Positions 10,856 through 20,941 of a stretch of 64,000 bases of DNA are shown in pieces (position 1 is the first letter of the stretch; the number at the start of each line of letters is the position of its first letter). The notes under the pieces were generated by a model. That model ran no database searches, was not told the DNA's origin, and saw nothing but the letters and a program-made list of their open reading frames with translations. Both the position numbers and the translations under genes were made by a program. Origin of the DNA: an uncultured Hymenobacter sp. (lineage in GTDB: Bacteria > Bacteroidota > Bacteroidia > Cytophagales > Hymenobacteraceae); NCBI GenBank assembly GCA_913778455.1, contig CAJYVK010000374.1, positions 29,280-93,279 of the forward strand, given 5' to 3'.

Positions 10856-10982
10856 GCTGTTAGCTATTAGCTCTCACATAAGCATCAAGCTGTTAGCTAC
10901 TAGCTATTAGCTGCTAGCCTCAGCAATTTTCGTCCCGGTTCTTTTTAAAAGCTAACAGCTAGCAGCTAATAGCTAACAGCTG
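10854..10982. repeat. Inverted AGCTGTTAGCTATTAGCTG-type heptad repeat, kdpA-kdpB gap
   Basis: AGCTGTTAGCTACTAGCTATTAGCTGCTAGC vs GCTAACAGCTAGCAGCTAATAGCTAACAGCTG. Confidence 0.9.
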
Positions 10983-10988
10983 AATAAA

Positions 10989-13037
10989 ATGGCAACCCAA
11001 TCCCAATCCTTATTTCAACCCGCGCTGGTGGCCGAGGCCACCAAGCAAGCGTTCGTCAAGCTCGACCCGCGCATCATGTTCCGCAACCCGGTGATGTTCA
11101 CCGTGGAGCTGGGCACGCTGGTGATGGGTATCGTGACCGCCGCCCAGCTCCTGCGGCCCGATGCCAGCCAGGGCAGCTTCGGCTACAACTTCACGGTATT
11201 CATCGTGCTGTTCCTGACGCTCTTATTTGCCAACTTCGCCGAGGCCATCGCCGAGGCGCGGGGCAAGGCCCAGGCCGACTCGCTGCGCAAAACCCGCCAG
11301 GACACCCCCGCCCGGGTGCGCCTCGACAACGGTAAGTTTGAATCCGTGAGCTCGGCCCAGCTGCAAAAAGGGCAGGTGTTCGTGGTCGAAGCCGGTGAGA
11401 TTATCCCCACCGACGGTGAGATCATCGAGGGCCTGGCTACCATCGACGAGTCGGCCATCACCGGCGAGTCGGCCCCGGTTATCCGCGAGGCCGGCGGCGA
11501 TAAGTCGTCGGTAACGGGCGGTACCAAGGTGCTCTCCGACCGCATTGTGGTGCTGGTGACCACCGCCCCCGGCGAGTCGTTCCTCGACAAGATGATTGCC
11601 CTGGTCGAAGGCGCGGCCCGCCAGAAAACGCCCAACGAGATTGCCCTCACCATCCTGCTGGCGGGCTTTACGCTGGTGTTCGTGATTGTGTGCGTGACCT
11701 TGCAGCCCTTCGCCGAGTACTCCAATACGCCCATCGCCATCTCAGCCTTCATCGCGCTGTTCGTCTGCCTGATTCCGACTACCATCGGCGGGTTGCTCTC
11801 GGCCATCGGCATTGCGGGTATGGACCGCGCCCTACGGGCCAACGTCATCACCAAGAGCGGCAAGGCCGTGGAAACGGCCGGCGACATCGACGTGCTGCTG
11901 CTCGACAAAACCGGCACTATCACCATCGGCAACCGCAAGGCTACGCACTTCTGGCCTGCCCCCGGCGTGAGCGAAGGCGAGCTGATTGAATCGGCCGTGC
12001 TCACCTCGCTGCACGACGAAACCCCCGAAGGCAAGAGCATCGTGGAGCTGGCCCGCGCCAACCGTCGCCTCGACGAAAGCGGCCTGCAAGAGCGCCTGCT
12101 GGGCAGCGAGCCCATCAAGTTCACGGCCGAAACCCGCAGCAGCGGCGTCACCCTGGCCAGCGGCCTGCGCATCCGCAAGGGTGCCTCCGACGCCATCCGC
12201 AACCTGGCCAACGCCGCCGGCCAGACCTTCCCCAACGAGACGACCCAGCGCGTCGCCCACGTATCGAGCAACGGCGGCACGCCGCTAGTGGTGAGCGAAA
12301 ACGACCGTATCCTGGGCGTGGTGGAGTTGCAGGACATTATCAAGCCCGGCATCTCGGAGCGCTTCGAGCGCCTGCGCAAGATGGGCATTAAGACCGTGAT
12401 GGTGACTGGTGACAACCCGCTCACCGCCAAGTTTATCGCCGAGAAAGCCGGCGTCGATGACTTCATCGCCGAAGCCAAGCCGGAGGATAAGATGAAGTAC
12501 ATCCGCGCCGAGCAGCAGGGAGGTAAGCTGGTGGCCATGATGGGTGACGGCACCAACGACGCCCCCGCCCTGGCCCAGGCCGACGTAGGGGTAGCCATGA
12601 ACTCGGGCACCCAGGCCGCCAAGGAAGCCGGCAACATGGTGGACCTCGACAACGACCCCACCAAGCTCATCGAGGTGGTGGAAATCGGCAAGCAGCTGCT
12701 CATGACCCGCGGCACGCTCACCACCTTCTCCATCGCCAACGACGTAGCCAAGTACTTCGCCATCGTGCCGGCCCTGTTCATGGTGGCTATCCCGTCGCTG
12801 GGCGCGCTCAACATCATGGGCCTGAAATCGCCGCAGTCGGCCATCCTCAGCGCCGTGATTTTCAACGCCATCATCATCCCTGCCCTGGTGCCGCTGGCGC
12901 TGAAAGGCGTGGCTTACACGCCCATCGGGGCCTCGGCCCTGCTCCGCCGCAACCTGCTGATTTACGGGCTGGGTGGGGTGATTGTGCCCTTCATCGGCAT
13001 CAAGGCCATCGACCTGCTGGTAGGGCTATTCCTTTGA
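10989..13037 (+). CDS. kdpB: K+-transporting P-type ATPase subunit B
   Basis: [63 protein letters not shown]. Confidence 0.98.
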   Translation: MATQSQSLFQPALVAEATKQAFVKLDPRIMFRNPVMFTVELGTLVMGIVTAAQLLRPDASQGSFGYNFTVFIVLFLTLLFANFAEAIAEARGKAQADSLRKTRQDTPARVRLDNGKFESVSSAQLQKGQVFVVEAGEIIPTDGEIIEGLATIDESAITGESAPVIREAGGDKSSVTGGTKVLSDRIVVLVTTAPGESFLDKMIALVEGAARQKTPNEIALTILLAGFTLVFVIVCVTLQPFAEYSNTPIAISAFIALFVCLIPTTIGGLLSAIGIAGMDRALRANVITKSGKAVETAGDIDVLLLDKTGTITIGNRKATHFWPAPGVSEGELIESAVLTSLHDETPEGKSIVELARANRRLDESGLQERLLGSEPIKFTAETRSSGVTLASGLRIRKGASDAIRNLANAAGQTFPNETTQRVAHVSSNGGTPLVVSENDRILGVVELQDIIKPGISERFERLRKMGIKTVMVTGDNPLTAKFIAEKAGVDDFIAEAKPEDKMKYIRAEQQGGKLVAMMGDGTNDAPALAQADVGVAMNSGTQAAKEAGNMVDLDNDPTKLIEVVEIGKQLLMTRGTLTTFSIANDVAKYFAIVPALFMVAIPSLGALNIMGLKSPQSAILSAVIFNAIIIPALVPLALKGVAYTPIGASALLRRNLLIYGLGGVIVPFIGIKAIDLLVGLFL

Positions 13038-13039
13038 TT

Positions 13040-13154
13040 TAGCCGTTAGCTGCTAGCTATTAGCTGTTAGCTTTTTGCTTGACATCTAAAGTAGCAGCTG
13101 CCTGCTGCCATCTACATTAAAAAGCTAACAGCTAGCGGCTAATAGCTAGCAGCT
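13040..13154. repeat. Second inverted heptad repeat of the same family, kdpB-kdpC gap
   Basis: AGCCGTTAGCTGCTAGCTATTAGCTGTTAGCTTTT ... AAAAAGCTAACAGCTAGCGGCTAATAGCTAGCAGCT. Confidence 0.9.
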
Positions 13155-13160
13155 CAACAT

Positions 13161-13724
13161 ATGAAATCCCATCTCCTGCCCGCCATCCGCCTCACCCTGG
13201 CCCTGCTGGTGCTGTGCTGCGTTATTTACCCCGCCATTGTGTGGGCCGCTGCTCAACTGGCCCCCGGCCACGGCGAGGGCGAACAAATTACCAAAAATGG
13301 CCGCCTGGTGGGCTTTGCCAACGTGGGCCAGAAGTTCGACAAGCCCGAGTATTTCAACTCGCGGCCCTCGGCGGTGGGCTACAAGGCCGACGGCTCGGCC
13401 GGCTCCAACAAAGGCCCCAGCAACCCCGACTACCTGAAGGAAGTACAAGCCCGCCTCGACACCTTCCTGGTGCAGAACCCCAGCGTGCACCGCAACGAGG
13501 TGCCCGCCGAGCTCATCACGGCCAGCGGTTCGGGCCTCGACCCCGACTTGTCGGTGCAGGGCGCCTTGGTGCAGGTGGCCCGCGTGGCCCAGGCCCGCGG
13601 CCTGGCCCCGGCCAAGGTGCAGGCCCTGGTGGCCCAGCACATTCAGTCGGGTACGCTCGGTCCCGACCGCGTCAACGTGCTCAAGCTCAACCTGGCGCTG
13701 GACGACATGACCGGCAAAAAGTAG
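13161..13724 (+). CDS. kdpC: K+-transporting ATPase subunit C
   Basis: FNSRPSAVGYKADGSAGSNKGPSNPDYL, ASGSGLDPDLS. Confidence 0.96.
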   Translation: MKSHLLPAIRLTLALLVLCCVIYPAIVWAAAQLAPGHGEGEQITKNGRLVGFANVGQKFDKPEYFNSRPSAVGYKADGSAGSNKGPSNPDYLKEVQARLDTFLVQNPSVHRNEVPAELITASGSGLDPDLSVQGALVQVARVAQARGLAPAKVQALVAQHIQSGTLGPDRVNVLKLNLALDDMTGKK

Positions 13725-13795
13725 TGCGCGAACCAGCACACTTGGCCCGCCCGCTGTAACGGTGGGCCAACCTCAACGATATACTCCCGAAGCGC

Positions 13796-14953
13796 TTGCA
13801 GTTGAGCGCCTACCCGATGAAAAAGCTTTTCCTGCCCGTGCTGGCGACCCTTTGCACAACCGCCGCTCTGGCCCAGACTACCCCCACTACTGATCCCGCA
13901 CTGGCCGTGCCGCCACCCGTCGCCCCGGCCCCGCCCGCGCCGCCGGCCCCCGGTCCGCTCACCACCTACGGCTTCGTGGATGCTTACTACGGCTTCGATT
14001 TCAACCACGGCAACACCAACCAGCGGCCGGGCTTTTTCTACTCGCACAACCGCCAGAACGAGTTCACGGTGAACAACGCCCTGTTGGGCATGCGCTACGA
14101 CGACGGCAAAGTGCGCGGGGCCATCGGTATCCACGCCGGTACCTACGTGAGCGCCAACTACGCCGCCGAAGACCAGGTGCTTAAGCACATCTACGAAGCC
14201 TACGCGGGTTTCCGGCCCTTCGAAAAAGCCTGGCTCGACCTGGGGATCTTCAGCTCGCACATCGGGTTTGAGTCGGCCATTTCGAAAGACAACTGGACGC
14301 TGACCCGCTCGCTGATGGCCGAAAACTCGCCCTACTACGAGTCGGGTGCCCGCTTCACCTACGAAGTTGACCCCAAGCTGACGCTCACCGCGCTCGTGCT
14401 CAACGGCTGGCAGAACATCCGCGAAACCAACCAGGGCAAGGCCCTCGGCACCCAGATTCAGTGGAAGCCTACCGATAAGCTGCTCATTAATAGCAGCACG
14501 TTTTACGGCAACGAGCAGCCCCAGGACTCGCTCAAGCGCCGCCGCTACTTTCACGACTTCTACCTCACTTACGCCGCCACCGACCGCCTGAACCTGGCCG
14601 TGGTGTTCGACGTGGGTAAGCAGCAGAGCGAAGGCCGCAGCGGCTACGACACTTGGCACACGGGCTCGGCCTTCGTGAAATACAAGCTGGCCGAGAAGTT
14701 TTCGACCACTCTGCGCGGCGAGTACTACAACGCCGACCGGGGCGTGATTATCAGCAGCATCATGCCCAGCCGCACCGACATGCGCTTCCTGGCCGGCGGT
14801 ACCTCGCTCAACCTCGACTACCTGCCCACCGCCAATGTGGCCTTCCGCGTCGAGGGCCGCTACCTGCGGGCGCAAAGCCCGATTTTCGAACACGACAACG
14901 GCTTTTCGCAGAACTACGGCAACCTGACGACGAGCGTGGCGCTGTCGTTCTAG
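13796..14953 (+). CDS. Outer membrane beta-barrel porin (OmpL-like / BBP2 type)
   Basis: Signal peptide, TYGFVDAYYGFDFNHGN, alternating beta-strand pattern, terminal LTTSVALSF. Confidence 0.8.
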   Translation: MQLSAYPMKKLFLPVLATLCTTAALAQTTPTTDPALAVPPPVAPAPPAPPAPGPLTTYGFVDAYYGFDFNHGNTNQRPGFFYSHNRQNEFTVNNALLGMRYDDGKVRGAIGIHAGTYVSANYAAEDQVLKHIYEAYAGFRPFEKAWLDLGIFSSHIGFESAISKDNWTLTRSLMAENSPYYESGARFTYEVDPKLTLTALVLNGWQNIRETNQGKALGTQIQWKPTDKLLINSSTFYGNEQPQDSLKRRRYFHDFYLTYAATDRLNLAVVFDVGKQQSEGRSGYDTWHTGSAFVKYKLAEKFSTTLRGEYYNADRGVIISSIMPSRTDMRFLAGGTSLNLDYLPTANVAFRVEGRYLRAQSPIFEHDNGFSQNYGNLTTSVALSF

Positions 14954-15079
14954 AAAAACCTGAACAATAGGGTGACGGTACGGGCAAAATAATCAGCCCG
15001 TACCGTCCCGACACCCGGCCGCCGGCGGTGCCCCCGCGCCGGCGGCCGACCCGCTTGGCGCAGCTGCGTACTTACCGCC

Positions 15080-17029
15080 ATGACAACTTCTCCCCCCCCG
15101 ACAACTGCCAGCCTGCACCAGCGTATTACGGCCGCCGGCACGCTCATTGCCCTCGGTATCGTGTACGGCGATATTGGCACCTCGCCGCTTTATACGGTCC
15201 GGGGTGTATTTGTGAGCCGTCCCGTCACCGAAGACGTCGTGCTGGGCACCGTGTCGGCCATTATCTGGACGCTCACGCTGCTCACTACCGTCAAGTACGT
15301 GCTGCTGGCCATGCGGGCCGACAACCACGGCGAGGGCGGCATTCTATCGCTCTACGCCCTGCTGCGGCGGCTGCACCTGCGCTGGCTCTACGTGCCGGCC
15401 ATCGTGGGGGCGGCGGCGCTGCTGGCCGATGGCATCATCACGCCGCCCATCTCGGTAGCCTCGGCCATTGAGGGGCTGCAAGTACTCAAGCCCGACCTCA
15501 ACACGGTACCCATCGTGCTGGCCATCATCGTGGGGCTGTTCGTGTTTCAGCAGTTTGGTACGGCCGTTATCGGCCGGCTGTTCGGGCCAGTGATGCTGGT
15601 GTTTTTTTCGATGTTGGCCGTGTTGGGGCTGCCCTACGTGCTGCGTGAGCCGAGCATTCTGCGGGCGCTCAATCCCTACTATGCCCTGCACATGGTGACC
15701 CAGCTGCCGGGCGCATTCTGGCTGCTGGGTAGCATTTTTTTGTGCAGCACCGGGGCCGAGGCGCTCTACGCCGACATGGGCCACGTGGGGCGGCGCAACA
15801 TTTACCTGTCGTGGACTTTCGTTAAAATCTGCTTGCTACTCAACTACCTGGGGCAAGGTGCCTGGCTGCTTCAGCACCTGGGCCGGCCGCTGGGCGAGCA
15901 AAACCTGTTCTTTGAGATGATACCCCGCTGGGGTTTGCTGCCAGCCATCGGGCTGTGCACGCTGGCCACCATCATCGCCTCGCAGGCGCTCATTTCAGGC
16001 TCCTACACGCTCGTGATTGAGGCGTTGCGGCTCAACTTCTGGCCCAAGGTGAAGGTGCGCTACCCCAGCGAGCTGCGTGGGCAGGCCTACGTGCCGTCGC
16101 TGACCTGGCTGCTGGGCCTGGGCTGCGTGGGGGTGGTGCTGTACTTCCGCGAAAGCTCGCGCATGGAAGCGGCCTTCGGGCTGGCCGTGACCATCACCAT
16201 GCTCAGCACCACTGTGCTGCTGGCCTACTACCTGCGCCTGCGCCGGGCGGCTACCGGCTGGATACTGCTGCTGCTGGCGGTGTACTTCACGGTGGAGGGC
16301 TCGTTTCTGGTGGCCAACCTGCGCAAGTTTCCGCAGGGCGGCTGGCTGAGCGTGTTATTGGGCAGCATGCTCCTGCTCGTAATGGTCAGTTGGATTCAGG
16401 GTCGGCGGCTATTCCGCGACTTCAACAAGTACGTGCCGCTGGCCGAATGGCTGCCCAAGCTGCGCGCCCTGAGCCGCGACGACACCGTGCCCCGGCTGGC
16501 CACCAACCTCGTGTACTTCACCGACTCGGAAGACCCCAAGCTGGTAGAGAATGCCATCATGCACAGCATTTTCCGCAAGAGCCCCAAGCGGGCCGACCTC
16601 TACTACCTGCTGCACGTGACCACCACCGACGAGCCCTACACCCGCACGTATCACGCCGAGGTAATCCTGCCCGACGACCTCGTACGCATCGATTTCCACC
16701 TGGGCTTCCGGGTAGACCACGCCATCAACTACATGTTCCGGCAGGTGGTAACGGACCTGGTGAAGGCCGGCAAAATCGACATCTGCTCGCGCTACGCCTC
16801 GCTGCGCGACGAGGCGGGCGACTTCCAGTTCGTGATTCTCAACCGCACCCTGCCCTACGCCCAGAGCCTGAACGGCTGGCAGCGGCTGGTGGCCCGGCTG
16901 TCGGGTGCGCTGCGCTGGCTCGGGGCCAGCCAGCAGGAAAGCTTCGGGCTGGACAACTCGTCGCTGACGCTCGAAAACATTCCGCTGCTCACCCCCGAGC
17001 GCCCCGAGCTGCATCTGACCCAAGTATAA
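15080..17029 (+). CDS. kup: Second KUP-family potassium transporter
   Basis: GIVYGDIGTSPLYTVRGV, ADGIITPPISVASAIEGL, CSTGAEALYADMGHVG. Confidence 0.95.
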   Translation: MTTSPPPTTASLHQRITAAGTLIALGIVYGDIGTSPLYTVRGVFVSRPVTEDVVLGTVSAIIWTLTLLTTVKYVLLAMRADNHGEGGILSLYALLRRLHLRWLYVPAIVGAAALLADGIITPPISVASAIEGLQVLKPDLNTVPIVLAIIVGLFVFQQFGTAVIGRLFGPVMLVFFSMLAVLGLPYVLREPSILRALNPYYALHMVTQLPGAFWLLGSIFLCSTGAEALYADMGHVGRRNIYLSWTFVKICLLLNYLGQGAWLLQHLGRPLGEQNLFFEMIPRWGLLPAIGLCTLATIIASQALISGSYTLVIEALRLNFWPKVKVRYPSELRGQAYVPSLTWLLGLGCVGVVLYFRESSRMEAAFGLAVTITMLSTTVLLAYYLRLRRAATGWILLLLAVYFTVEGSFLVANLRKFPQGGWLSVLLGSMLLLVMVSWIQGRRLFRDFNKYVPLAEWLPKLRALSRDDTVPRLATNLVYFTDSEDPKLVENAIMHSIFRKSPKRADLYYLLHVTTTDEPYTRTYHAEVILPDDLVRIDFHLGFRVDHAINYMFRQVVTDLVKAGKIDICSRYASLRDEAGDFQFVILNRTLPYAQSLNGWQRLVARLSGALRWLGASQQESFGLDNSSLTLENIPLLTPERPELHLTQV

Positions 17030-17043
17030 CCTGATCCTACCCC

Positions 17044-18216
17044 ATGTCTCCTTCTGACGACCTCCAGCGCGACGCCTCGGCCGAGCGGTTTCTGCGCCTG
17101 GTGCAGCAGAAGCGGCGCGGCACGCTCAAAATCTACCTGGGCCTGGCCGCCGGCGTGGGCAAAACCTACCGCATGCTGCAAGAAGCCCAGGAGCTGCACC
17201 GCTACGGCGTAGACGTGCTGCTGGGCTACGTCGAAACCCACGGCCGGCCCGGCACCGTGGCCCAGCTCACTCGTGAGCTGCCGCTGCTGCCCCGCAAGCA
17301 GGTTTTTTACAAGGGCCACGCGGTGGAGGAGATGGACCTCGACGGCATCGAGCAGCGCCGCCCGCAGGTGGTAATCGTGGATGAGCTGGCCCACAGCAAC
17401 GTGCCCGGCTCGCGCCACGAAAAGCGCTGGCAGGACGTGCGCGAGCTGGTAGAGCGCGGCATCTCGGTGATAACGGCCGTGAACGTGCAGCACCTCGAAA
17501 GCCTGCACGACCAAGTGCTGAAAATCACGGGTACCGACGTGACCGAGCGCATCCCCGACAGCCTGCTGCGCGAGGCCGACGAGGTAATCAACGTGGACCT
17601 CACGGTGGGCGAGCTGCGTGCCCGCCTCGAAGAAGGCAAAATCTACGACGCAGCCAAGGTGCCCACCGCGCTGGCTAATTTCTTTCAGGCCGAAAACCTC
17701 TTGCAATTGCGGCGGCTGGCCGTGCGCGAGGTGGCCCAGCTGCTGGGCCGGCAGGTTGAAACCGGGGCGGGTGGGGCGGCGGCCGTGCCCGCCCAGCGCC
17801 GCAACGACGACCGCCTGCTGGCCTGCATCAATACCAACGAGCGGGCCGCCAAGGAAATAATTCGCAAGGCATCGCGTCTGGCCGACCGCTTCAGCGCCGC
17901 CGCCTGGTACGTGCTCTACGTGCAGACCGGCGAGGAAAGCGCCGACCGCATCGGCCTGGCCGCCCAGCGCCACCTCATCAACAACTTGCAGCTCGCCACT
18001 GAGCTGGGCGCGCAGATTATGCGCGTGAAGGACAACGACATCGTGGCGGCCATCCGCCGGGTGGCGCAGGAGAAAGAGGCCACGCTGCTCGTGTGCGGCA
18101 TCACCCGCGAGAAGGGCCTGTGGCAGCGCCTGAGCCGCGGCGGCGTCACGCACGATTTGCTCACGGCCGTAGCCAGTGATGGCAGCGACCTGGATGTGTA
18201 TTTAATAACCTATTGA
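17044..18216 (+). CDS. kdpD: KdpD-like sensor: KdpD domain plus universal stress domain, no kinase
   Basis: GLAAGVGKTYRMLQEA, GYVETHGRPGT, DELAHSNVPGSRHEKRWQDV; C-terminal USP; ends before any HisKA. Confidence 0.9.
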   Translation: MSPSDDLQRDASAERFLRLVQQKRRGTLKIYLGLAAGVGKTYRMLQEAQELHRYGVDVLLGYVETHGRPGTVAQLTRELPLLPRKQVFYKGHAVEEMDLDGIEQRRPQVVIVDELAHSNVPGSRHEKRWQDVRELVERGISVITAVNVQHLESLHDQVLKITGTDVTERIPDSLLREADEVINVDLTVGELRARLEEGKIYDAAKVPTALANFFQAENLLQLRRLAVREVAQLLGRQVETGAGGAAAVPAQRRNDDRLLACINTNERAAKEIIRKASRLADRFSAAAWYVLYVQTGEESADRIGLAAQRHLINNLQLATELGAQIMRVKDNDIVAAIRRVAQEKEATLLVCGITREKGLWQRLSRGGVTHDLLTAVASDGSDLDVYLITY

Positions 18217-18240
18217 TTATGTAGCTTATCGATTGTGTGC

Positions 18241-18321
18241 TTGTAACACCAAGCTCCGGCTTGGTGAAGCATCTGGTGAGTAAATCCGGACGCATCACCA
18301 AGCCGGAGCTTGGTGTTACAA
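18241..18321. repeat. Perfect 27-bp-arm inverted repeat between KdpD-like and kinase genes
   Basis: TTGTAACACCAAGCTCCGGCTTGGTGA (18241-18267) vs TCACCAAGCCGGAGCTTGGTGTTACAA (18295-18321). Confidence 0.95.
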
Positions 18322-18353
18322 ACCCGAGCGATAGCCTAAGCCCCCGACCTCCC

Positions 18354-20129
18354 ATGAACCTCAAAACCAAAATCACGCTCGGCTTCACGGCGATGCTGCT
18401 GCTCTTGCTCGGCCTCGGGGGCTATGCCTTCTACACGGTGCAGCGCCTCGACCGCAGCTCGCGTAACGTACTCAAGGACAACTTTTATTCCGTAGAGCTG
18501 GGCCAGCAGATGCAGCGCGCCCTCGACCGCATGGAAACCGACCCCAGCGCGCCCCAGGGCCTGCCCCAGTTTCGGCAGAGCCTCACGCGTGAGGCCGGCA
18601 ACATTACGGAGGTGGGCGAGCGGGAGGTGGTGGATAGCCTGACGCAAAACCAGGCGGAGTTTCAGCGCCTGCTCGACGCCGGCACGCCGCCCGCTGGCCG
18701 CGCCGCCACCCTGGCGCTGCTGCGTCAGCAAACCTACCGGATGGTGGCCCTCAACACGGCCGCGCTCACCCGCAAAAACGAGCAGGCCAACCACAACGCT
18801 GCCCGGTCTAACCAATACCTGGCCCTCATCGTGGGCCTGAGCCTGCTGCTGGGGCTGATGTTCGTGCTGAGCGTGCCCGAGGCGGCCGTAGGGCCGCTGC
18901 GCAAGCTCACCAACAGCCTGGAGCACGCTACCGAGCAGGATTTTACGGCTACCATTCCTATTGAAAGCCAGGACGAGTACGGCCGCGTGGCCACGGCCTT
19001 CAACCGCATGCTGGTGCAGCTGCAAGAGTACCGGGCCTCCACGCTGGCCGAGCTGCTGGCCGAGCGCAACCGCACTGCCAGCATCGTGAGCGGCCTCGAC
19101 GAGGGGCTGTTGCTGCTCGATGAAAACCGCCGCATCATCCTGGCCAATCCCGCCGCCTGCACCCTGCTGAGCCTGCCTGCCGAGGCCCTGCTCGGTAAGC
19201 CCGCTGCTGAGGTTGCCAAAACCAACGACCTGCTGCGCGAAATCCTGCGCCCGCTTGACGTGGAGGCCGCCCGCCGCGAGCAGGCCGTGGCCGATGCCCC
19301 GCTGCTGCGCATCGCGCAGCGCGGCGAGGAAGCCTTTTACCGGCTGGCCATGCAGGAATTGGTTTCCTTCAACGAGGCACGGCAGAAAAACGAGTTCGTG
19401 GGCCAGATTATCACCCTGCGCAACGTGTCGGACTACAAGAAGCTCGACCAGGTAAAGTCGAATTTCCTGGCTACCGTATCGCACGAGCTAAAAACACCGC
19501 TCAGCAGCATCAACATCAACACCAAGCTCTTGCAGGATGAACGCCTGCCCGCCGACGAGCGCCAGCGCATCACCGGTCACATCCGGCAGGAAACCCAGCG
19601 CCTCCAGCGCATGGTGAGCGAGCTGCTCGACGTGTCGCGCCTCGACGCGGGGGCCGGCATTCAGCTCGACCTGCACCCCACCAGCCTGGCCGACGTGGTG
19701 CGCTTCGCCACCTCCACCGTCGAGCCCCAATTGCGCGACAAGCGAATTGCCCTCGACCTGCAACTGCCCGCCGAGCTGCCGCTCGTGCGTGCCGACGTGG
19801 AAAAAGCCACCTGGGTGCTCATCAACCTGCTGGCCAACGCCATCCGCTACGCCCCCAGCGGTGAGCCGCTCACGGTGCGCGCCGCCGTGGCCGGGGCCTT
19901 CGTGCAAGTGAGCGTGCAGGATCGCGGCCCCGGTATTGCGGCCGAAAACCACGACAAGATCTTCCAGCGCTTCGCCCAGATACCCGACAAAACCGGCTAC
20001 CGCGGCGGCTCCGGCTTGGGTCTGAGCATCGCCCGCGAGTTTATCACCACCCAGGGCGGCCGGCTGTGGGTGGAGAGCGAACTGGGCAGTGGCAGCACGT
20101 TCAGCTTCACCCTGCCCATCGCGAAGTAG
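18354..20129 (+). CDS. Sensor histidine kinase (HAMP-PAS-HisKA-HATPase), paralogue of 2270-4027
   Basis: TVSHELKTPLSSININTKL, LLANAIRYAP, DRGPGIAAEN, GSGLGLSIAREF; start after palindrome. Confidence 0.92.
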   Translation: MNLKTKITLGFTAMLLLLLGLGGYAFYTVQRLDRSSRNVLKDNFYSVELGQQMQRALDRMETDPSAPQGLPQFRQSLTREAGNITEVGEREVVDSLTQNQAEFQRLLDAGTPPAGRAATLALLRQQTYRMVALNTAALTRKNEQANHNAARSNQYLALIVGLSLLLGLMFVLSVPEAAVGPLRKLTNSLEHATEQDFTATIPIESQDEYGRVATAFNRMLVQLQEYRASTLAELLAERNRTASIVSGLDEGLLLLDENRRIILANPAACTLLSLPAEALLGKPAAEVAKTNDLLREILRPLDVEAARREQAVADAPLLRIAQRGEEAFYRLAMQELVSFNEARQKNEFVGQIITLRNVSDYKKLDQVKSNFLATVSHELKTPLSSININTKLLQDERLPADERQRITGHIRQETQRLQRMVSELLDVSRLDAGAGIQLDLHPTSLADVVRFATSTVEPQLRDKRIALDLQLPAELPLVRADVEKATWVLINLLANAIRYAPSGEPLTVRAAVAGAFVQVSVQDRGPGIAAENHDKIFQRFAQIPDKTGYRGGSGLGLSIAREFITTQGGRLWVESELGSGSTFSFTLPIAK

Positions 20130-20227
20130 GTGGGAGGTAGCGCAGACCTGTAAGCGCCGGGTAGGGGATACGCTACCAATTCAGCGGGCCCCGCAATAAG
20201 TAGTACCACCAGCAATCTGCTAAGAAT

Positions 20228-20875
20228 ATGCAGCTTATCTCTCATCCTGCCTTTCCCGCCGCGCGTTATTACAGCCTGGGCGAGCCGGGGCCGGCTATTC
20301 AGCACGTGTGGTTTTGCCTGGCTGGCCACGACCAGCCGGTAGCGGACTTAGCCGCGCAGCTCGTGAACCTGGACACGCCCGAGCGACTGCTCATTCTGCC
20401 GCAGGTGCCGGGTGCGGGGCCGGCTCCCACGGCCGCCCCTACGTGGTTCGACGAAACCAACCCCGCCCCCGGGCTAGCCGCTACCCGGGCTTACCTGGCC
20501 GGGCTGGCGGCCCCCGTGCTGGCGGCGTGCCCGGCCGGTACGCCCGTTACGGTGCTGGGCTGCGGACAAGGGGCGGTAGCCGCCTGTGCCTGGCTGGCGG
20601 GCGAGGCGTTGGCCTACGACCGCCTGATTTTTTACGCGGCCGTGTTTCCGGCGGCGGTAGGGCGCGCGGCCTTGTTGGCGGCGCTGCCGCCGCGCCCGGT
20701 GGTAGTAGCGGCCACTACCACCGACGTGTACACGCCCGAAGCCGAAGGCGTTGGCCTGGTGCAGGATCTGCGGGCGGTCGGGCTGCGTGCCCAGCTGCGC
20801 TACGTAGATGAAGGCCCGCTTACGCTGACTGCCCTGGGGGCCGGCGGGGAGCCCAGCGGCCTGCGCCCGCACTAA
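20228..20875 (+). CDS. Alpha/beta-hydrolase-fold protein with degenerate catalytic residues
   Basis: Esterase-like layout but nucleophile elbow is VLGCGQGAVAA, with Gly at the Ser position. Confidence 0.6.
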   Translation: MQLISHPAFPAARYYSLGEPGPAIQHVWFCLAGHDQPVADLAAQLVNLDTPERLLILPQVPGAGPAPTAAPTWFDETNPAPGLAATRAYLAGLAAPVLAACPAGTPVTVLGCGQGAVAACAWLAGEALAYDRLIFYAAVFPAAVGRAALLAALPPRPVVVAATTTDVYTPEAEGVGLVQDLRAVGLRAQLRYVDEGPLTLTALGAGGEPSGLRPH

Positions 20876-20941
20876 CGCAACGGCGGCCCGGGGCTGCCGC
20901 GCCGCCAGTAAACGAAACCTTCGGCTACGGCTACTCCTCTC

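Noticed and set aside
18237-18353. Upstream start of the 18237 ORF
   Set aside because: The extra 39 aa are encoded by the large palindrome; MNLKTKITLGF at 18354 matches the paralogue start
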